Origin: Prototheca cutis
Taxonomy: Eukaryota; Chlorophyta; Trebouxiophyceae; Chlorellales; Chlorellaceae
Reading direction: 5' to 3'
DNA: 64,000 nucleotides
NCBI GenBank assembly: GCA_002897115.2
Contig: BCIH01000011.1
Coordinates: 215,234 to 279,233, forward strand
Shown: piece after piece, positions 1-11,587 of the stretch
Layout of the letters: each line of letters begins with the position of its first letter
Position numbering within the stretch: position 1 is the first letter of the stretch
The notes under the pieces: generated by a model
Told to the model about the DNA's origin: nothing
Database searches by the model: none
The model's input: only the letters and a program-made list of their open reading frames with translations
Program-made: the position numbers and the translations under genes

Positions 1-1235
1 CGCCCGCAGCAGCAGCTGCGGCCATCGCATTCACCACATCGACGCGGCAGTCCAAGTGCTCGGTCAGCCACGCCTGCAGAGCATCCACCGACTCACCCCG
101 GCCCGGCATGTTGGGCACGGTCGTCGCGCCCAGGCCGCGGTTTCCAAATGGCACGTGGCTGCCTGAGAGCAGCACAAACAGCACCACGCCCAGTGACCAA
201 AGGTCGGTCGCGGGACCATGCATGGCCGTGCCGCCTCGGGGGGCCGCAGCCAACTCCGGTGCCAGGTAGGGTTCCATGCCCTCCCGTGCCACGGGCGCCA
301 GCCGGCGGCCCGGCCAGCGTGCGCTGCAGTCCAGGCTCGCACCGTGCGGCAGCAGCCGGCCAGACAGCGAGGACACCGAGCCCGGGGGGGAACTCTGCAC
401 GCCGATGCACGCCACGCTCACACCCCGATGCAGTACCAACCGGTGGTGCAGCTCATCCACATCCACCGCCACCTGTGCATGGGCATCATGTGCGCATAGT
501 AAGGGTTGATTGTTCATGAACAATGGCAGTGGTCTGTGAGCTGACCCCCAACAAATAAATAAACAAACAAACAAACAAACAAAGAAACAAACAAGCACGG
601 AAGTATAATTCGGACCAAAAAGCAAACCTGGTAGACGATGGATTTGACGTCGGCGAGTGTGAGTGCCGAAGCAGCGGGCGACAGAAGCAGGTGCTGCAGC
701 GGCACCAGTCCCGCATCGCCGCCGGCCAGCAGCCAGTCTGGCGCCGGAATGCTTGGTGGTGCACGTGGCATGGGGCTTTGGCCGGCGCCACTGCTGCTGC
801 AGGCCCGCACGCTGTGCGGATCTGCATAGAATTGTAGATGTGGCTGTGCTTTGCATCAGTGCACCGGGAAGGACCCAAGATACACAACAGAGTAACCACA
901 ACAAACGAAGAATAAAGAAAGAAGCAAGCCTACAACATACCCTGGAGGTGGTCAAGCCCCCAGGTGGCGGGCGTGGGGTCGGAGTGGGTTCGAGCTGCGA
1001 CCTCGAGGTGCTGTACCAGACAGCGCTTGGCGTTTGGCCGCCGCACGGCCTGGGCTTCGCGGATGCCTTGGTACTCGTCCCAGCTCTGCACGCCCTCGGG
1101 CTCATGCGCCAACAGCCGCGGGCGCAGGGCGCCGGGTCCAAGGCTGGCGCTCCGGGTGAGCCGGCCGCCGGCCGCGGCAGCTGGCGCGGGAGGCCGTGTG
1201 GTGCCCAGGCTCGGAACTGATGCATGTCGGCGCAA
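1..1235 (-). CDS. protein-kinase-like gene, partial, possibly a pseudokinase
   Basis: The gene reads leftwards and runs off the left edge, so its C-terminus is missing. Three exons join in phase: about 1235 down to 941 (upstream start not found), 821-628, and 472-1. The last exon has the kinase C-lobe signature: an APE-type motif (YLAPEL) and then DLWSLGVVLFVLLSG, which matches subdomain IX. Before it, the helix leading to the catalytic loop is recognisable (VDELHHRLVLHRGV). The HRD motif reads HRG, so the catalytic aspartate is absent, and no DFG is visible where expected (the segment reads LDCSA). No glycine-rich loop or VAIK lysine was found in the visible N-terminal part. The kinase fold is well supported by the C-lobe. 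Lack of activity is an inference from the missing residues, and the specific family is not recognised. Confidence 0.6.
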
Positions 1236-2723
1236 ATCGGAGGGAAACTCGGAAAGGGGGCAGGAGCCGGCGGGGTGCCTGGCGGGGCACGCGGGCCGGG
1301 AGCCCCAGCCGCAGGGGGGCGGGCCGGGGGGCGGGCCAGGGCTGCAGTGGGGGAGGAAACCGGGGGGGGGAGGGGGAGGTCAGATCGCCCATCGCGATGT
1401 CGGGAGGCATGTGCGGCGGTCCACGTCCCATCCAGAAAGCAGGACAGTTGACAGACATGCATGGGCCATGTGCAGAACCGGGTCCCGCCGTGCACGCCGC
1501 GCACTCTGGGTAGGACGACCCCGACATCGGGCAACGGCCCCCGCTCCTCAACTGCGCCTGCGGGGCACCCTGATTCTCCTGCAAACTCTTGATCAAATTC
1601 CGATCAATCCAGATCAACAGTTGCTGGGTGCTGGCCCTGGGGGAACCAGCGCCCACCGCTGCTCCCGCCCAAGGGCAGCGGCAACCGGGGAAGGGCTGTA
1701 CCCAATCCCAGTCCTCACGGGAGGGACCGAGCCAACGCTGTCATTGGTCGAAGTCGCCGGCAGGGCCCGATTTGGGGTCGCTGAGATTGGCAGGCGGCCA
1801 CTGGCGCCCTGAAGTAGGCTCCGGTGCTGGGGTGAGGGGGCCTGTCGTAAGCCCTCAGGTAGTCCCCGGATCTGTTTCAAACCTGCGGCGAGGAGCTGCG
1901 CCCCGGGCCAGCGCACAACTCATTGCAGCGCCAACTTTGCACCCGCGTCACATCATTTTTTCATTACACAAGGAATGGAGTCAAATGCGCCATCCGTTAC
2001 GCGCGTGACTGCTGGTGCCGCCACTCGACCGGGTGTGTGTGCTGGGGATTACGGCCCGATCCCAGCGGTCTGCACCGTTTGTACCAGTGCTGAACAGCCT
2101 GTGGCTGACCCATCCGACAGCCTGCATGCCCTGTGGAAATGTACGAGAATCGTGCAAAGGGAACAATCTTCCACAAACTATTTGCAGCGTCGCCGCATCG
2201 CTGGATCGGCACCCGGCGGTCGGGGCAAACCCTGGTCGCAGCCGCCCCATCGCTGTATCTTCTCCAGTCAAGAAGCACTGTAGTTAGGCTCATTGGTCAA
2301 CCCATGCTTTGTTGCATGGCCTTCATGCCCAGAGAGCGCCCTCATTGGCCGCCATACCAGTTGTCAATGAATGGCGGTCGCGATCAGTCACCCCCGTCGG
2401 CGTCACGTGGACCCAGCTTTTTCTTGGGATTGGCGATCGCGATTCACAGTCGCAAATCAGATCAGGCTCTGCATGCGCTTCGGACAGCCACGGATCACGT
2501 TCATTCTGCCCAAATATGCGTTTGGGTGTGCTGATGGCGCCGTCGACATGCGCCGAGCTGTTCTTGCAGCGGCCTGGGCGGTTCTCAGGGCGGTTCCCCG
2601 GTTTCGAGCTGCCCGCCCAGATTGCGGCAGCTTCCGTGCCCAGCTGTCCATAGTGCGGGGACGTGGGGCGAAGGCCGAACTTGGCCCTGAATACGTGTCA
2701 GACAGGAGGCCGGCGCCATAACC
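1236..2723. other. intergenic or unassigned stretch
   Basis: No exon with a recognisable protein was found here. Part of the first few hundred bases may hold the 5' exon of the kinase-like gene, because its reading frame stays open upstream of 1235. The open frames present show no domain, and they overlap one another on both strands, as expected in GC-rich DNA. Confidence 0.4.
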
Positions 2724-3698
2724 ATGCCGTTCCGGCTGCTGGCTCCTCTTGGCCGCCGCCCTGGCCTGTGGGCAGGTGCCGGGCCCTCCTGGAGCGAGCG
2801 CCTCGCCTGGAGAGGGCGCCTCGCCTGGCGCGGGTACCCCACACAGGGCCCCGGGATACCCTCTCCAGCCCATGACATCCCCTTACGGATCCGTAGCACC
2901 AGCTCCAGCATCTCCCCCCCAACGGCGCCAGGGCTGTCTGGATGGCTGGAACAGGCACGGCTGACGGATGTGCTTGGCATCGTAGCCCCCGGTTTCCTGC
3001 GCCCCGGAGACCTTGCAGTGGATGCCACCTGCGGCAACGGTCACGACACACTGACACTGGCACGGCTGGTGGGGCCGGGGGGCAGGGTGGTGGGCATGGA
3101 CGTCAGCCCAGCAGCGCTGGAGTCCACACAGCGGCGGGTAGCTGCCGGGCTGGAGCCGGCCTGTGCCCCGCGAGTGGACCTCGTGCTGGCAGGGCACGAA
3201 GACATGGCTGTGCATGTCGATGATGCCACAGCCGCACTGGTCTGCTTCAACCTGGGGTAGGCGCTGTTCTGTCTCCTTTGTGGGGGGGAATTGGGGGGCC
3301 TGGGGTTGTCTTCGGGGGTCCTGAGGACTGCAACGGGGTGAGCTCCGACAGACCCCAAGGGGCCCCCCCTTTGAAACCCCCAAACCCAAACAGAAACACA
3401 CGCCATGACCCTCCATGTATATGAACAAAGGTACCTGCCGGGGAGCGACAAGTCTCGGCCCACAGCCGCGGCGACGACGGTGCGGGCGCTGCGGGCGGCT
3501 GCGGCGGCGCTGCGCCCCGGTGGCCTGCTGTGCGTGCTGTGCTACACGGGACACCCGGGTGGTCAGGAAGAAGCCGACGCTGTGGCTGCCGAAATGCAGG
3601 GACTCGATCCGGGGGCATGGGTAGCGCTGGAAATGCGCCTGCTGAACCGCCGCGGCGCCCCGCAGCTGCGATGCGCATTCAAACGCCCGGCGCGGTAA
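2724..3698 (+). CDS. class I SAM methyltransferase, rRNA-methylase (YtqB-like) family
   Basis: Two exons, 2724-3256 and 3431-3698, separated by a 174-base GT-AG intron, give a 266-residue protein. The start is the first ATG of the open frame. About 85 N-terminal residues are arginine/proline-rich and look like an organelle-targeting extension (inference). The rest matches the putative rRNA methylase family (Pfam PF06962, bacterial YtqB). SAM-binding motif I is DATCGNGHDT, followed by an acidic GMDVS loop. The family's FNLGYLPGSDK motif is restored exactly across the splice junction, which confirms the intron. An ALRPGG segment and a TGHPGG segment follow, as in bacterial members. The likely role is methylation of an RNA or small substrate in plastid or mitochondrion. 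The substrate is not established by sequence. Confidence 0.85.
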
Positions 3699-4345
3699 TG
3701 GCGCTGAGCAATCAATGCTGCAGTGCTAGACGCAGGGATGCCCGTGGAGGCACGTGGAGGCACATGGAACCACGCCTGACTGAGCACTGACTTGTGACAA
3801 AGTGCGCCTGACACGTGTGACCAACGTGGCTTTTGGGTTTTCCTAGGAGCCTTGCTCCCGCAGTCGGTCGACGGAGATGACGCGGCGGCCAGGAACCCTA
3901 GCGATCAGGAAAAGTTCGATGGCAGGTTCACTGGCATGGTAGCTCCCGCCGATGAAAGCACGCTGTATACAAACCCAGTACGACACAGAAACAGTTGTGC
4001 GCACCCACCTGAAGCGTCGACGGCGTCCAGCCCGCTCGCTCGGCGTCTGGACCAGCGCACTACGGTGCACCCCAGCCATGCGATCGGCAGTGCCCAAAAT
4101 CACCGTGCCAGCCAGACCCTGCCCTCCCCGAGCGTTCACATCTGGGCCACACCCTCCGTCCGTGATCTGGCGCCCATGCCGTGGCGGTGCGCGCGGCTGC
4201 CGGGGCGGTGGGTCGAGCCGGGTAGGGCCTGACGGATCACAACCAAAGGCATGGTGGCTCATGCTACGACATGCATGGTGCTGCTTGTGATCTTAGATGA
4301 CGACGCCCACACGAGATTCTTGGACGACCAACTCCCAATGAGCAG
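3699..4345. other. intergenic stretch with an unassigned minus-strand frame
   Basis: A 139-codon minus-strand frame (3843-4262) starts with ATG and ends in a plausible hydrophobic-basic tail, but it matches no family I know. The plus-strand frames here are equally long, so coding status is unresolved. The right part probably contains the 5' exon and promoter of the following SEX4 gene. Confidence 0.35.
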
Positions 4346-4823
4346 GTGCCCTGCGATGGTCGCCGTGCCCCTCACGCCGCTCGGTCGGGGGCCCGGTAGT
4401 CCCCCGCTCCGCCAACGACGGTACCGTTGCGGTCAGCGACGAAACGCATTCCTCTGGCACGCCTGTTGCACCGGCCATAACCACTGCAACGAATGGGCAC
4501 ATCACCACCCAGCCTGAGCCCGGCAATGGTGTGCCAGCGACCATTCTGTCTGCAGAGCCTGCCACCCCGGTAGCAACAACCAGCCAGGAGGATTTGTCCG
4601 AGGAATACTCCGAGACGATGCAGGCACAGATGGGCGATGCCACTCTGGTGTACCGGCACGAGGACGGCATGAACTTCACCCCCATCTGGGACGACCTCAT
4701 CGTGGGGTCCTGTCCCCAGACGGGAGACGACATCGAGCGGTGAGTGGCGTTGGTGGCAGTGGATTGGAAGAGGGCTTTGCTGTCAAAGAGTATTATCACA
4801 AACAACGATAAGCAAGCCCAAGC

Positions 4824-4897
<74 letters not shown>

Positions 4898-5919
4898 GGC
4901 CCCCCTTTTCGCCTCCAATACCCCCCAAACAAATCTCTCTCGCAGTCTATACACACAAGAGGGTGTGCGCGTGGTGCTGAGCCTGCAGGAGGACAGTGAC
5001 ATGGCATACTTTGGCCTGGACTTGGCCCCCGTGGTCGCGGCTTGCAAGAGATTGGGTGTCGCGCACGTGCGGCGACCCGTGAGGGATTTCGACGCGCACA
5101 GCCTGCGGCTAGGCTTGCCCGGCGCGGTGGCGGCACTGACAAAGGCTATGCAGGCCGCGGGCCCCGGCGCCACGGCATACGTGCACTGCACCGCAGGTCT
5201 GGGCCGGGCCCCCGCGACCGCACTGGCACACGCTTGGTGGGTGCGGGGCGAGGCGTTGATGGAAGCGCACGCGAGGCTGACGACCCAGAGGCCGTGCTCG
5301 CCGCGGATGGCGGCCATCCGAGCCGCAGCATTGGACTTGCTCATGGGACGACCGCTGCAGACCGTCAAGCTCACCCTCTGTGCGCGGCCTACGACACGGC
5401 GAGTGCAGGCCGCCGGGTTGCACGTTGGCTGGGGCAACCGCGTCGCGTTATGCAGGCACGGCCTGCTTCGTTGGAGCACGACGCTGACACTGCCACCTGG
5501 AGACTACCCTTACAAGTTTATCATAGACAACCACTGGACCCTGAGCAAGAATCATCCTGTTCTAGATGACGGGCACGCCGTAAACAATGTCCTCCAAGTC
5601 ACAGGGCTCGAGCGTACACCCGAGGTGGGATCTGCTTATTTTTTAGTCGACTATCCCGGTGCCGGGTGCTCGTCTGCGGCTGTGCACGGCATGGGGGACC
5701 GGTCTGCGCCGCAACAACAATCTTGATGGACTTGTTTCACACGCAAAGACCCCTCTGACAATCCAACCCAGCGGCGATATGAACAGCCATCCCGCCATTA
5801 AAAAAATTCCGCGTCCACAGGAGAAGGAGGCCAGGGAGCGGATCTTGAGCGAGCAGGGGGAGCTCACGCCAGCTGAGACCGCCACGATCAGGCGCGAGCT
5901 GGAGGCGCTCGGGGACTAA
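4346..5919 (+). CDS. SEX4: phosphoglucan phosphatase (SEX4-type), dual-specificity phosphatase plus CBM48
   Basis: Three exons are supported: about 4346-4739, 4946-5624 and 5821-5919. Exon 1 carries the conserved start of the phosphatase domain (YSETMQ, then WDDLIVGSCPQTGDDIER). Exon 2 has the recognition loop with RDFD and the CX5R active site HCTAGLGRAP. The carbohydrate-binding module follows (GWGNRV, DYPYKFIIDNHW, then DGHAVNN). Exon 3 encodes the C-terminal helix RERILSEQGELTPAE, which sits in the same place in plant SEX4. Domain order (phosphatase then CBM48) fits SEX4 rather than LSF1, and LSF2 lacks the module. The enzyme removes phosphate from starch glucans in the plastid. The N-terminus is not fixed: the open frame reaches back to about 4346 without an ATG and looks like a transit peptide, so an upstream start exon is expected. 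The first intron contains a long (CA)n tract. Confidence 0.9.
4826..4896. repeat. (CA)n microsatellite in SEX4 intron 1
   Basis: A nearly perfect 71-base CA dinucleotide repeat lies inside the intron between 4740 and 4945, about 50 bases upstream of the acceptor. Confidence 0.95.
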
Positions 5920-6045
5920 AGTAGGGGAAAGCCTTCGTGGGCCAGCGAGCAGATGCCCAATGTGCACGGCAAGAGCGGCATGGTCAGACGGAACCCCGTA
6001 ACGAACTACGCCTCGCCGCGCGGTCACAGCTCTTTCTTCACGCCG

Positions 6046-6855
6046 TCATTTCTTTCCGCCACCGCTGTCCTTTGCCCGCGCAGCTGCATCCATGGCGGCA
6101 ACGTCGGCCGCAGTGAGATCCTTGCGTCTCGGCGCGGCAGTCAGCACCATGTCCCGTCGGCCGCTGTCGAAATACGTGTAATTCATCACCGAAGTCCTGG
6201 ACCCCGGGGCGTCGACGGCGCCGGCACCGCTGGTGCTGGCACCGGCGCTACCGCCGCCCGCAGCGCTGTGAGGTTGGCAGAGGCGGTTGGGCGTCGGTTG
6301 GGAGGGCTCTCACGCCGGGGAGGAGAGGCGGGTGTTGGAATGACCACCTCATCACAACGTGCATGCATGCATTTCTGCAGGCGCCAGCTGGCGAGTTTAT
6401 TCGCTGACACAGGGGGGAGAATTTGCAGCCCAACTCCCACACGCTGCGCTCACCGATCGCGCTTCTCAGCCCGGCGCTCCCGTTCCGCCCGCTTGCGCTC
6501 CCTGTTCTTCTTGGTGTTGTTTGGGTTCCCCCGGGACGCAGGAGGGGGCTGCGGTAGGGGAATGGCATCGACACTGGCTTGGGTGAGCGGTGCGTGAAGG
6601 TAGAGAGCAACAGAGGCCGGTTGTCCCATCGTGGGCACCAAGAGAAGACAACCACCCCTGCGTCACCCAACCGCCAACTACCTGCTTCTTGGGTTTGGGA
6701 AAGTTAAAGGGACTTCTTCCCGCCTGGGAGGCATCGGCAGACCTGTTCTTCCAAGCTCGCCAGGCTGCAAACCCAAGAACAGCGCCGGCAGCGACCAGGA
6801 GAAAGGCCACGGTTCCCTCACTCCCCGCCTTGCGTCGAGGCCGGTTCTTGGTGCT
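6046..6855 (-). CDS. uncharacterised single-pass membrane protein with a basic tail
   Basis: Three exons join in frame on the minus strand: roughly 6855-6682, 6548-6454 and 6265-6046, with GT-AG introns. The first visible exon encodes a basic stretch and then one hydrophobic helix (TVAFLLVAAGAVLGFAA). The second exon is extremely basic (NRERKRAERERR), and the third starts with a Gly/Ser-rich linker and ends with a charged tail before TGA. Joining the exons removes an apparent stop after the basic stretch, because that stop lies in a GTGAGC donor. No family is recognised. The start methionine was not found in frame and probably sits in an upstream exon to the right. The basic side next to the helix suggests a cytosol- or stroma-facing tail, which is inference. 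Confidence 0.5.
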
Positions 6856-7419
6856 GCATGAGGGGCGCAGTCCAGGCAGGTGCTGAGCGGGATTCGTGAT
6901 CGATAGCACTGCACATGACCATGCATGACCGCATGTACGCGAGCCAGGTCACCCCGGCACCCCTCGAGAGCGCCCCGCTCGACCCCCATGGCTTCGCGAC
7001 CTGCCTGCTCATTCCGCCAAACACTCGTCCTCGACCATTATCATGGCTTCCCTGCCACGCCCATCACACATCCATTGCCATTAAATTGTGTCACACAGTT
7101 GCAGATGTAGGCATGGCTTGACCATCCCCACGGCCTTGGCCAGTCCAGGACTAGGTGACAACGCCAAAGGGGGGCCCCACAGGACTTGGGCCGATGCTCC
7201 TCCCCTGCTGCACTGTGCAGTTCACAGGCAGTGCTCGTCCCCTCCTGTCCTTCATCACGTTTCATAAACACTTTGCTTTACGTTGACTTCAGGAAACACA
7301 ACTGCCCAATCTGGGAAATGCGCCGCGGTGCAACCGAAGCCTTAAAGTTGCACTCGGTATTCTTCATCATCAGAAATGGGTCTTGCTCAAATGAAAGAGG
7401 GGCAGAGCCCACACCGTGT
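6856..7419. other. spacer, probable 5' end of the membrane-protein gene and 3' flank of the O-GlcNAc transferase gene
   Basis: No independent gene is seen. The right part is downstream of the O-GlcNAc transferase stop codon at 7420. The left part should contain the missing first exon of the preceding minus-strand gene. Confidence 0.4.
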
Positions 7420-10400
7420 TTATTGCACAGGTGGGGATGCAGTCGAGAGTGATGGCGCACCCGCGCCACACGCGTTTTGGCCACCCAAAAGATATGCCCT
7501 TCCTTCTGGCTCCGAGTCCAAGTCAAAGTCTCGCGGCCCGTCGCCTTGTACATGGATCTCCCACATCCGCAGCAGCACCCGCTCAAAATCTGCCACCCAG
7601 GCGGCAGTGTCAAACAGGGAACAGCTGTCCCGCACCCTGCATAGAGCTTGCCGGAGCTGGGACAGCTGTTCTGGGTCCTTGGCCAGTTCCACCGCCTGTG
7701 AAGGGAGTCCGTAGGTGAGTTTTTCTTTTGTGTTGGGGAAATTGAGGAACAGAGGGTGAGGAGGGCACGCAACGATCGTCACGTGCGGTGCCAATCCTCC
7801 TAATACCTCCCCATCCTCCCCCCCACAACACACACACCCCTAGGCAAAAAATGACCACTGTTTGGCTAAGCCATTCACACGCACCCGCTCCTCGTATTCG
7901 GCGAGGGAATGTACGGTCATGGCGGGCCCCAGACCCGTAGCCGCCGCCAGGCTGGCAGCCACACGCGATGCCATTTGCTGGCCAGCCAACGTTACCATTG
8001 GGCACCCAGCCCACAGCACGTCGCACCCCGTGGTGTGCCCGTTGCAGCGGGGGGTGTCCAGGAACAAATCTGCTGCGGCCGACCGCCGCACGTGCTCGGC
8101 CTTGGAGGCAACATCGGTGAAAATGATCCGACCGGGGTCAATCCCCCTTGCCCCGGCCTCGGCGCGAAGCCTGGCTTCCCCTGTGTGTTTTTTGTGTGTT
8201 GTCATGCGTTGGTTGGGTGGCGGGTTTTTTCCGAGGGAGCCCCGGTCTATGTTTGTATGTGCATGCTCATGCTCATAAACCCACACGCTCTCTTTCCAAC
8301 AAACGGACGACGAACAGACGGACCAGAGGGCGGGAAGCGCAGGAGCCACAGGACGCTGCCGGGGACGCGTTTGAGGATGTTGCACCAGACGTCAAAGATT
8401 TCCGGGTCCATCTTGTACAGCTGTACCATTGGGTACACATGGGTTTCGGAGTGGGTATCGAGTTGCCATCACCGATGCCGCGCCGCAACCGCCGGCGAAA
8501 GCGTCTCATGAAGGCCGGCCTCATGACGGCGCCTCGTGCCCAGGCGGTGCCGAAATCCCCATCGCAATGGAACCCACTCTGCCCGTCGATCAATCACGGA
8601 GGTCAATGAAGCAAGCGAGCGAGCACTCAAAAGCCAACACCCAGCACACTCATGTACCTGGTTTGGGCAATAAAAGACAATCTCCTTCTTGGGAAGACCC
8701 AGGGCCTGGCGTTCGGTGGCCACGTCGAAGCCCAACTCAACCACGTCTCTGTGTGCCTGTCGGTGGTCATTCACAAAGTAGCAGTGCGGCATTCGGGCCA
8801 CGTGCTCACCGTAGCACGCGCGGCTCGATTCGGGGCACACCACCTGCGCATGAACGTGCGTGCATGCACAGGTGGTGCGTGTGATGGTGGAGTTGCTCTT
8901 TTTTGCCTTGTTCAGGGTACTGGTGCTCACGGCACAGCTCTGGCATCGCTGGCAGCAGCAGCAATGAATGCGCACAAAGCATCGCAAGCTTCGTCCATGC
9001 AACCCACACACTGAGATGCCTGCCATGCAGACTCTGAACTCACCTTGTCCAGGATGACATAGTCCACCAGGCCCTTGCCCGTGGTCGAGGCGAACCCCAT
9101 GTACGACGGGGGGGGGGGGGGGGGGGGGAATGCAAAGATCTCGTTCCTGGGGGGGGGGGGGGGGGGGGGGGAGTTGACTGTGCACGTGTGTGTTGGGGGG
9201 GGGGGGGGGGGGGGGGNNNNNNNNNNNNNNNNNNNNNNNNNNNNNNNNNNNNNNNNNNNNNGTTGGGCTTGTGTGTGTGTGTTTGGGGGGGGGGGGGGGG
9301 GGAGGGTAGTTGTATGGGGTGTGTGTGTGCTATGCCTGTGGATGCGTAGGCTCTTGTGTGCCCAAAAGGTCGTGCATGCAGCTAACAAGAGACATGGACC
9401 CCTCCTCCTCCTTTCCAACTCATCAAAACGAGGGCTTACGCGCAATGTGGATGCCGTCGGCGGACATGCGGCGTGCAACGTCTGCAGATGTCCAAGCAGA
9501 AACGTCAGTAAAATGTTCGGCTTCAGTGGCTACCCGCTGGCGCCAGGGCGAGCCGTCGTCCGGCGAGAGTGCGTAACAGAATACTTCGATTCGTCGCCTG
9601 TCGTGCAGCCCAAACACGGGTCCCATGAGGTGACTCAGCGGGTGGTTGCCAAAGTCAGAGGACACGTAGGCAATTCTCAGGTGGTCACCCTCTTTGAGTG
9701 GTGTNGCGGGCGGGTGCCGTAGCACACCCAGCCCTGCGGCCCGCGCCAGCTCGAGGCATTGGCGCGTGTAGGCCTGCGACACTTCAAACACCAGCTCACT
9801 AGCCAGCGGGTAGGCGATGCAGTGGAAGGGCTGCACAGGTGGCACCCGCCCCAAGGACAGCTCCCTTTTCACCATCTCCACCAGCTGGGCCAGCTGCACG
9901 CCGTGCGCACTCCAGTCCCCCACGCACGCCAGGGAATGCACCAGGTTTGCCAGAGCCTCGGCATGATCAGGCTGCAGCAACAGCGCTGCCCGGCATGCTT
10001 CTATAGCCTCCTCGGGTTTTCCTGGTTATCGCGTGTTTGGGGGGGGGGGGGGGGGGTGTCCGGCCTAACCACATATATCATAGGTCCAACTCCAACCCCC
10101 ATGCATCAAAACCGGCACCCTGCGTTACCACACTGGCACATACCCATGTCCTTGAGGGTGGCGGCGACGTGGGCGTGGGCATCTGGCTCCGCCGGCTGGA
10201 GCAGCACAACGTGCCGGTAGCACGCCAGGCCCTCTTCGAATCGACCCATGATCTTGAACATGCTTGCCATGTTGGTATATGCGACGGCCTGTTGCTGGGT
10301 GAGTGTGGGAGAAGCTGCTGCTGCCCAGAAACTCCACGGCGTGGAGGAGGCAGTGGCCATCGCATGGCCCAGCAGCGCAATGCAGCAGGCATAGGCCCGC

Positions 10401-11587
10401 AACGCTTCTCCCCCACGTCCGGCCTCGCNCAGCGCGTTGCCCAGGTTGTTCATGGGCTCTGGGGCGCCAGGTCGCAAACGCACCAGGCGACGGTGTGCGG
10501 CCACAGCTTCCTCGCGGCTCCCACCGCCGGCCAGCAGCACGGCAGCCAGTGCTGCAGCGGCCGTGGGGCAGTCTGGGCTCAGGGTTACAGCCCGGCGGAG
10601 GAGTGTCGTCGCGCCGACAACGTCGCCAGCGCCCTGCAGAGCTGCACCTGTGGCCAGCAACGTCTGCGCATCATTGGGCGTGACGGCANGGACCTCGTGC
10701 AGGATGTCTGCCGCGCGGCGGAACTCCCCCGCATCACAGAGAACTTNGGCCAGGCCCCGGAGCGCCTGGGGGCACCCCGGCCGCCCCGCCAATGCGGCCT
10801 GGAAGCAACGCTCCGCGCCTTTTGCGTTGCCTCGTCGGCGCAGCAGCGACCCGAGTCCGAGGTTGCCGGCGTGGCTGCCGGGGTCGCGAGCCAGTGCCCC
10901 CCGGTACAGCGTCTCAGCCTCGAGCTCCGCCACACCCCCGCAGCGCACCAGCGTGCCCGCTAACGCCAGTCGCACCGACGTGCTGTCTGGCTGCAGCCGC
11001 AGTGCTGACTGCGCGTGCACGTGTGTGGAGGGATACCTTGCATTGAAAAGTCCTCAGGCAGGTGGGCGGGCGGGTAAGTTGGCCGCCTGGCTGGCCCACG
11101 CTTGCCACTCACGCCCATCTTCCAACCTCCCACACGCCTGCAATCAACAACCCCTCCAATCAGCTCAGCTCCCCTTCCAACAGCAACCCCCCCAAACAAC
11201 GGACATCCATACCCGGTAGTACATGGCGGCAAGCTCTGGTGCTCCCAGTGCGGTCAGTGCCCGGGCGAGGTTGATCTGGGCCTGCACGCCGCTGGGGTCC
11301 AGAATGACGGCCGCATCGCTGCAGCTGGCCGAGGCAGCAAAATCTCCCAGCTGGTAGTAGGCCGCGCCGGCCAGGAGGAGGAGNTCCAGGCGCCTGGCGC
11401 GGTCCTGGGGCTGAGGGCCCAGCTGGTCTGGAGGAGGGAGCAGGTACTCGGCCTCCCGGCAGTAGGCCAGGCATTCGGCGTACTGACCCCGGCAGCATGC
11501 GCTGCTGGCCTGCTGCACCAAGTGGTGATAGCGGCATGGGTCAAGGCTGGCAGGCGCCGGGCCCAGGGCTCGATGGACGCTCGTCAT
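7420..11587 (-). CDS. SEC: UDP-GlcNAc:protein O-GlcNAc transferase (SECRET AGENT type)
   Basis: Eight exons join in consistent phase: 11587-11213, 11008-10144, 10021-9440, 9177-9044, 8843-8658, 8420-8324, 8180-7885 and 7695-7420. They give about 936 residues, close to plant SEC. The first half is a run of TPR helices. The second half is the GT41 catalytic region: [68 protein letters not shown], and the C-terminal nucleotide-sugar site [14 protein letters not shown]. The enzyme adds O-GlcNAc to Ser/Thr of nuclear and cytosolic proteins. Exon 4 contains two poly-C runs (on this strand) that stand in for conserved codons, and the intron beside it holds an N gap, so this part of the assembly is damaged. 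Several single Ns lie in the TPR exons. The start is the first ATG, with an Ala/Pro-rich lead before the TPRs. Confidence 0.93.
9108..9128. repeat. 21-base poly-G run inside an O-GlcNAc transferase exon
   Basis: The run interrupts coding exon 4 between NEIFA and SYMGF. Together with its edge bases it occupies exactly the eight codons that the family has there, so it probably masks true sequence rather than being a genomic homopolymer. Confidence 0.8.
9149..9171. repeat. 23-base poly-G run inside the same exon
   Basis: It lies where the family has the conserved eight residues LNGYTKGA just before RNEIF. The frame and length are preserved, as in the neighbouring run. Confidence 0.8.
9195..9261. 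other. poly-G run followed by an N gap
   Basis: G bases at 9195-9216 lead into 45 Ns at 9217-9261, within O-GlcNAc transferase intron 3. A further G run follows near 9284. The gap is an assembly feature and its size may be nominal. Confidence 0.9.

Noticed and set aside
3843..4262. 139-codon minus-strand frame as a gene
   Set aside because: No family recognised and equal-length frames on the other strand. Left as unassigned.
4825..5142. Cys/Val repeat proteins encoded by CA tracts
   Set aside because: They are translations of dinucleotide microsatellites in introns.
8469..9185. 238-codon frame with proline runs at the O-GlcNAc transferase exon
   Set aside because: The proline runs are poly-C artefacts, and the frame is not the one with conserved O-GlcNAc transferase motifs.
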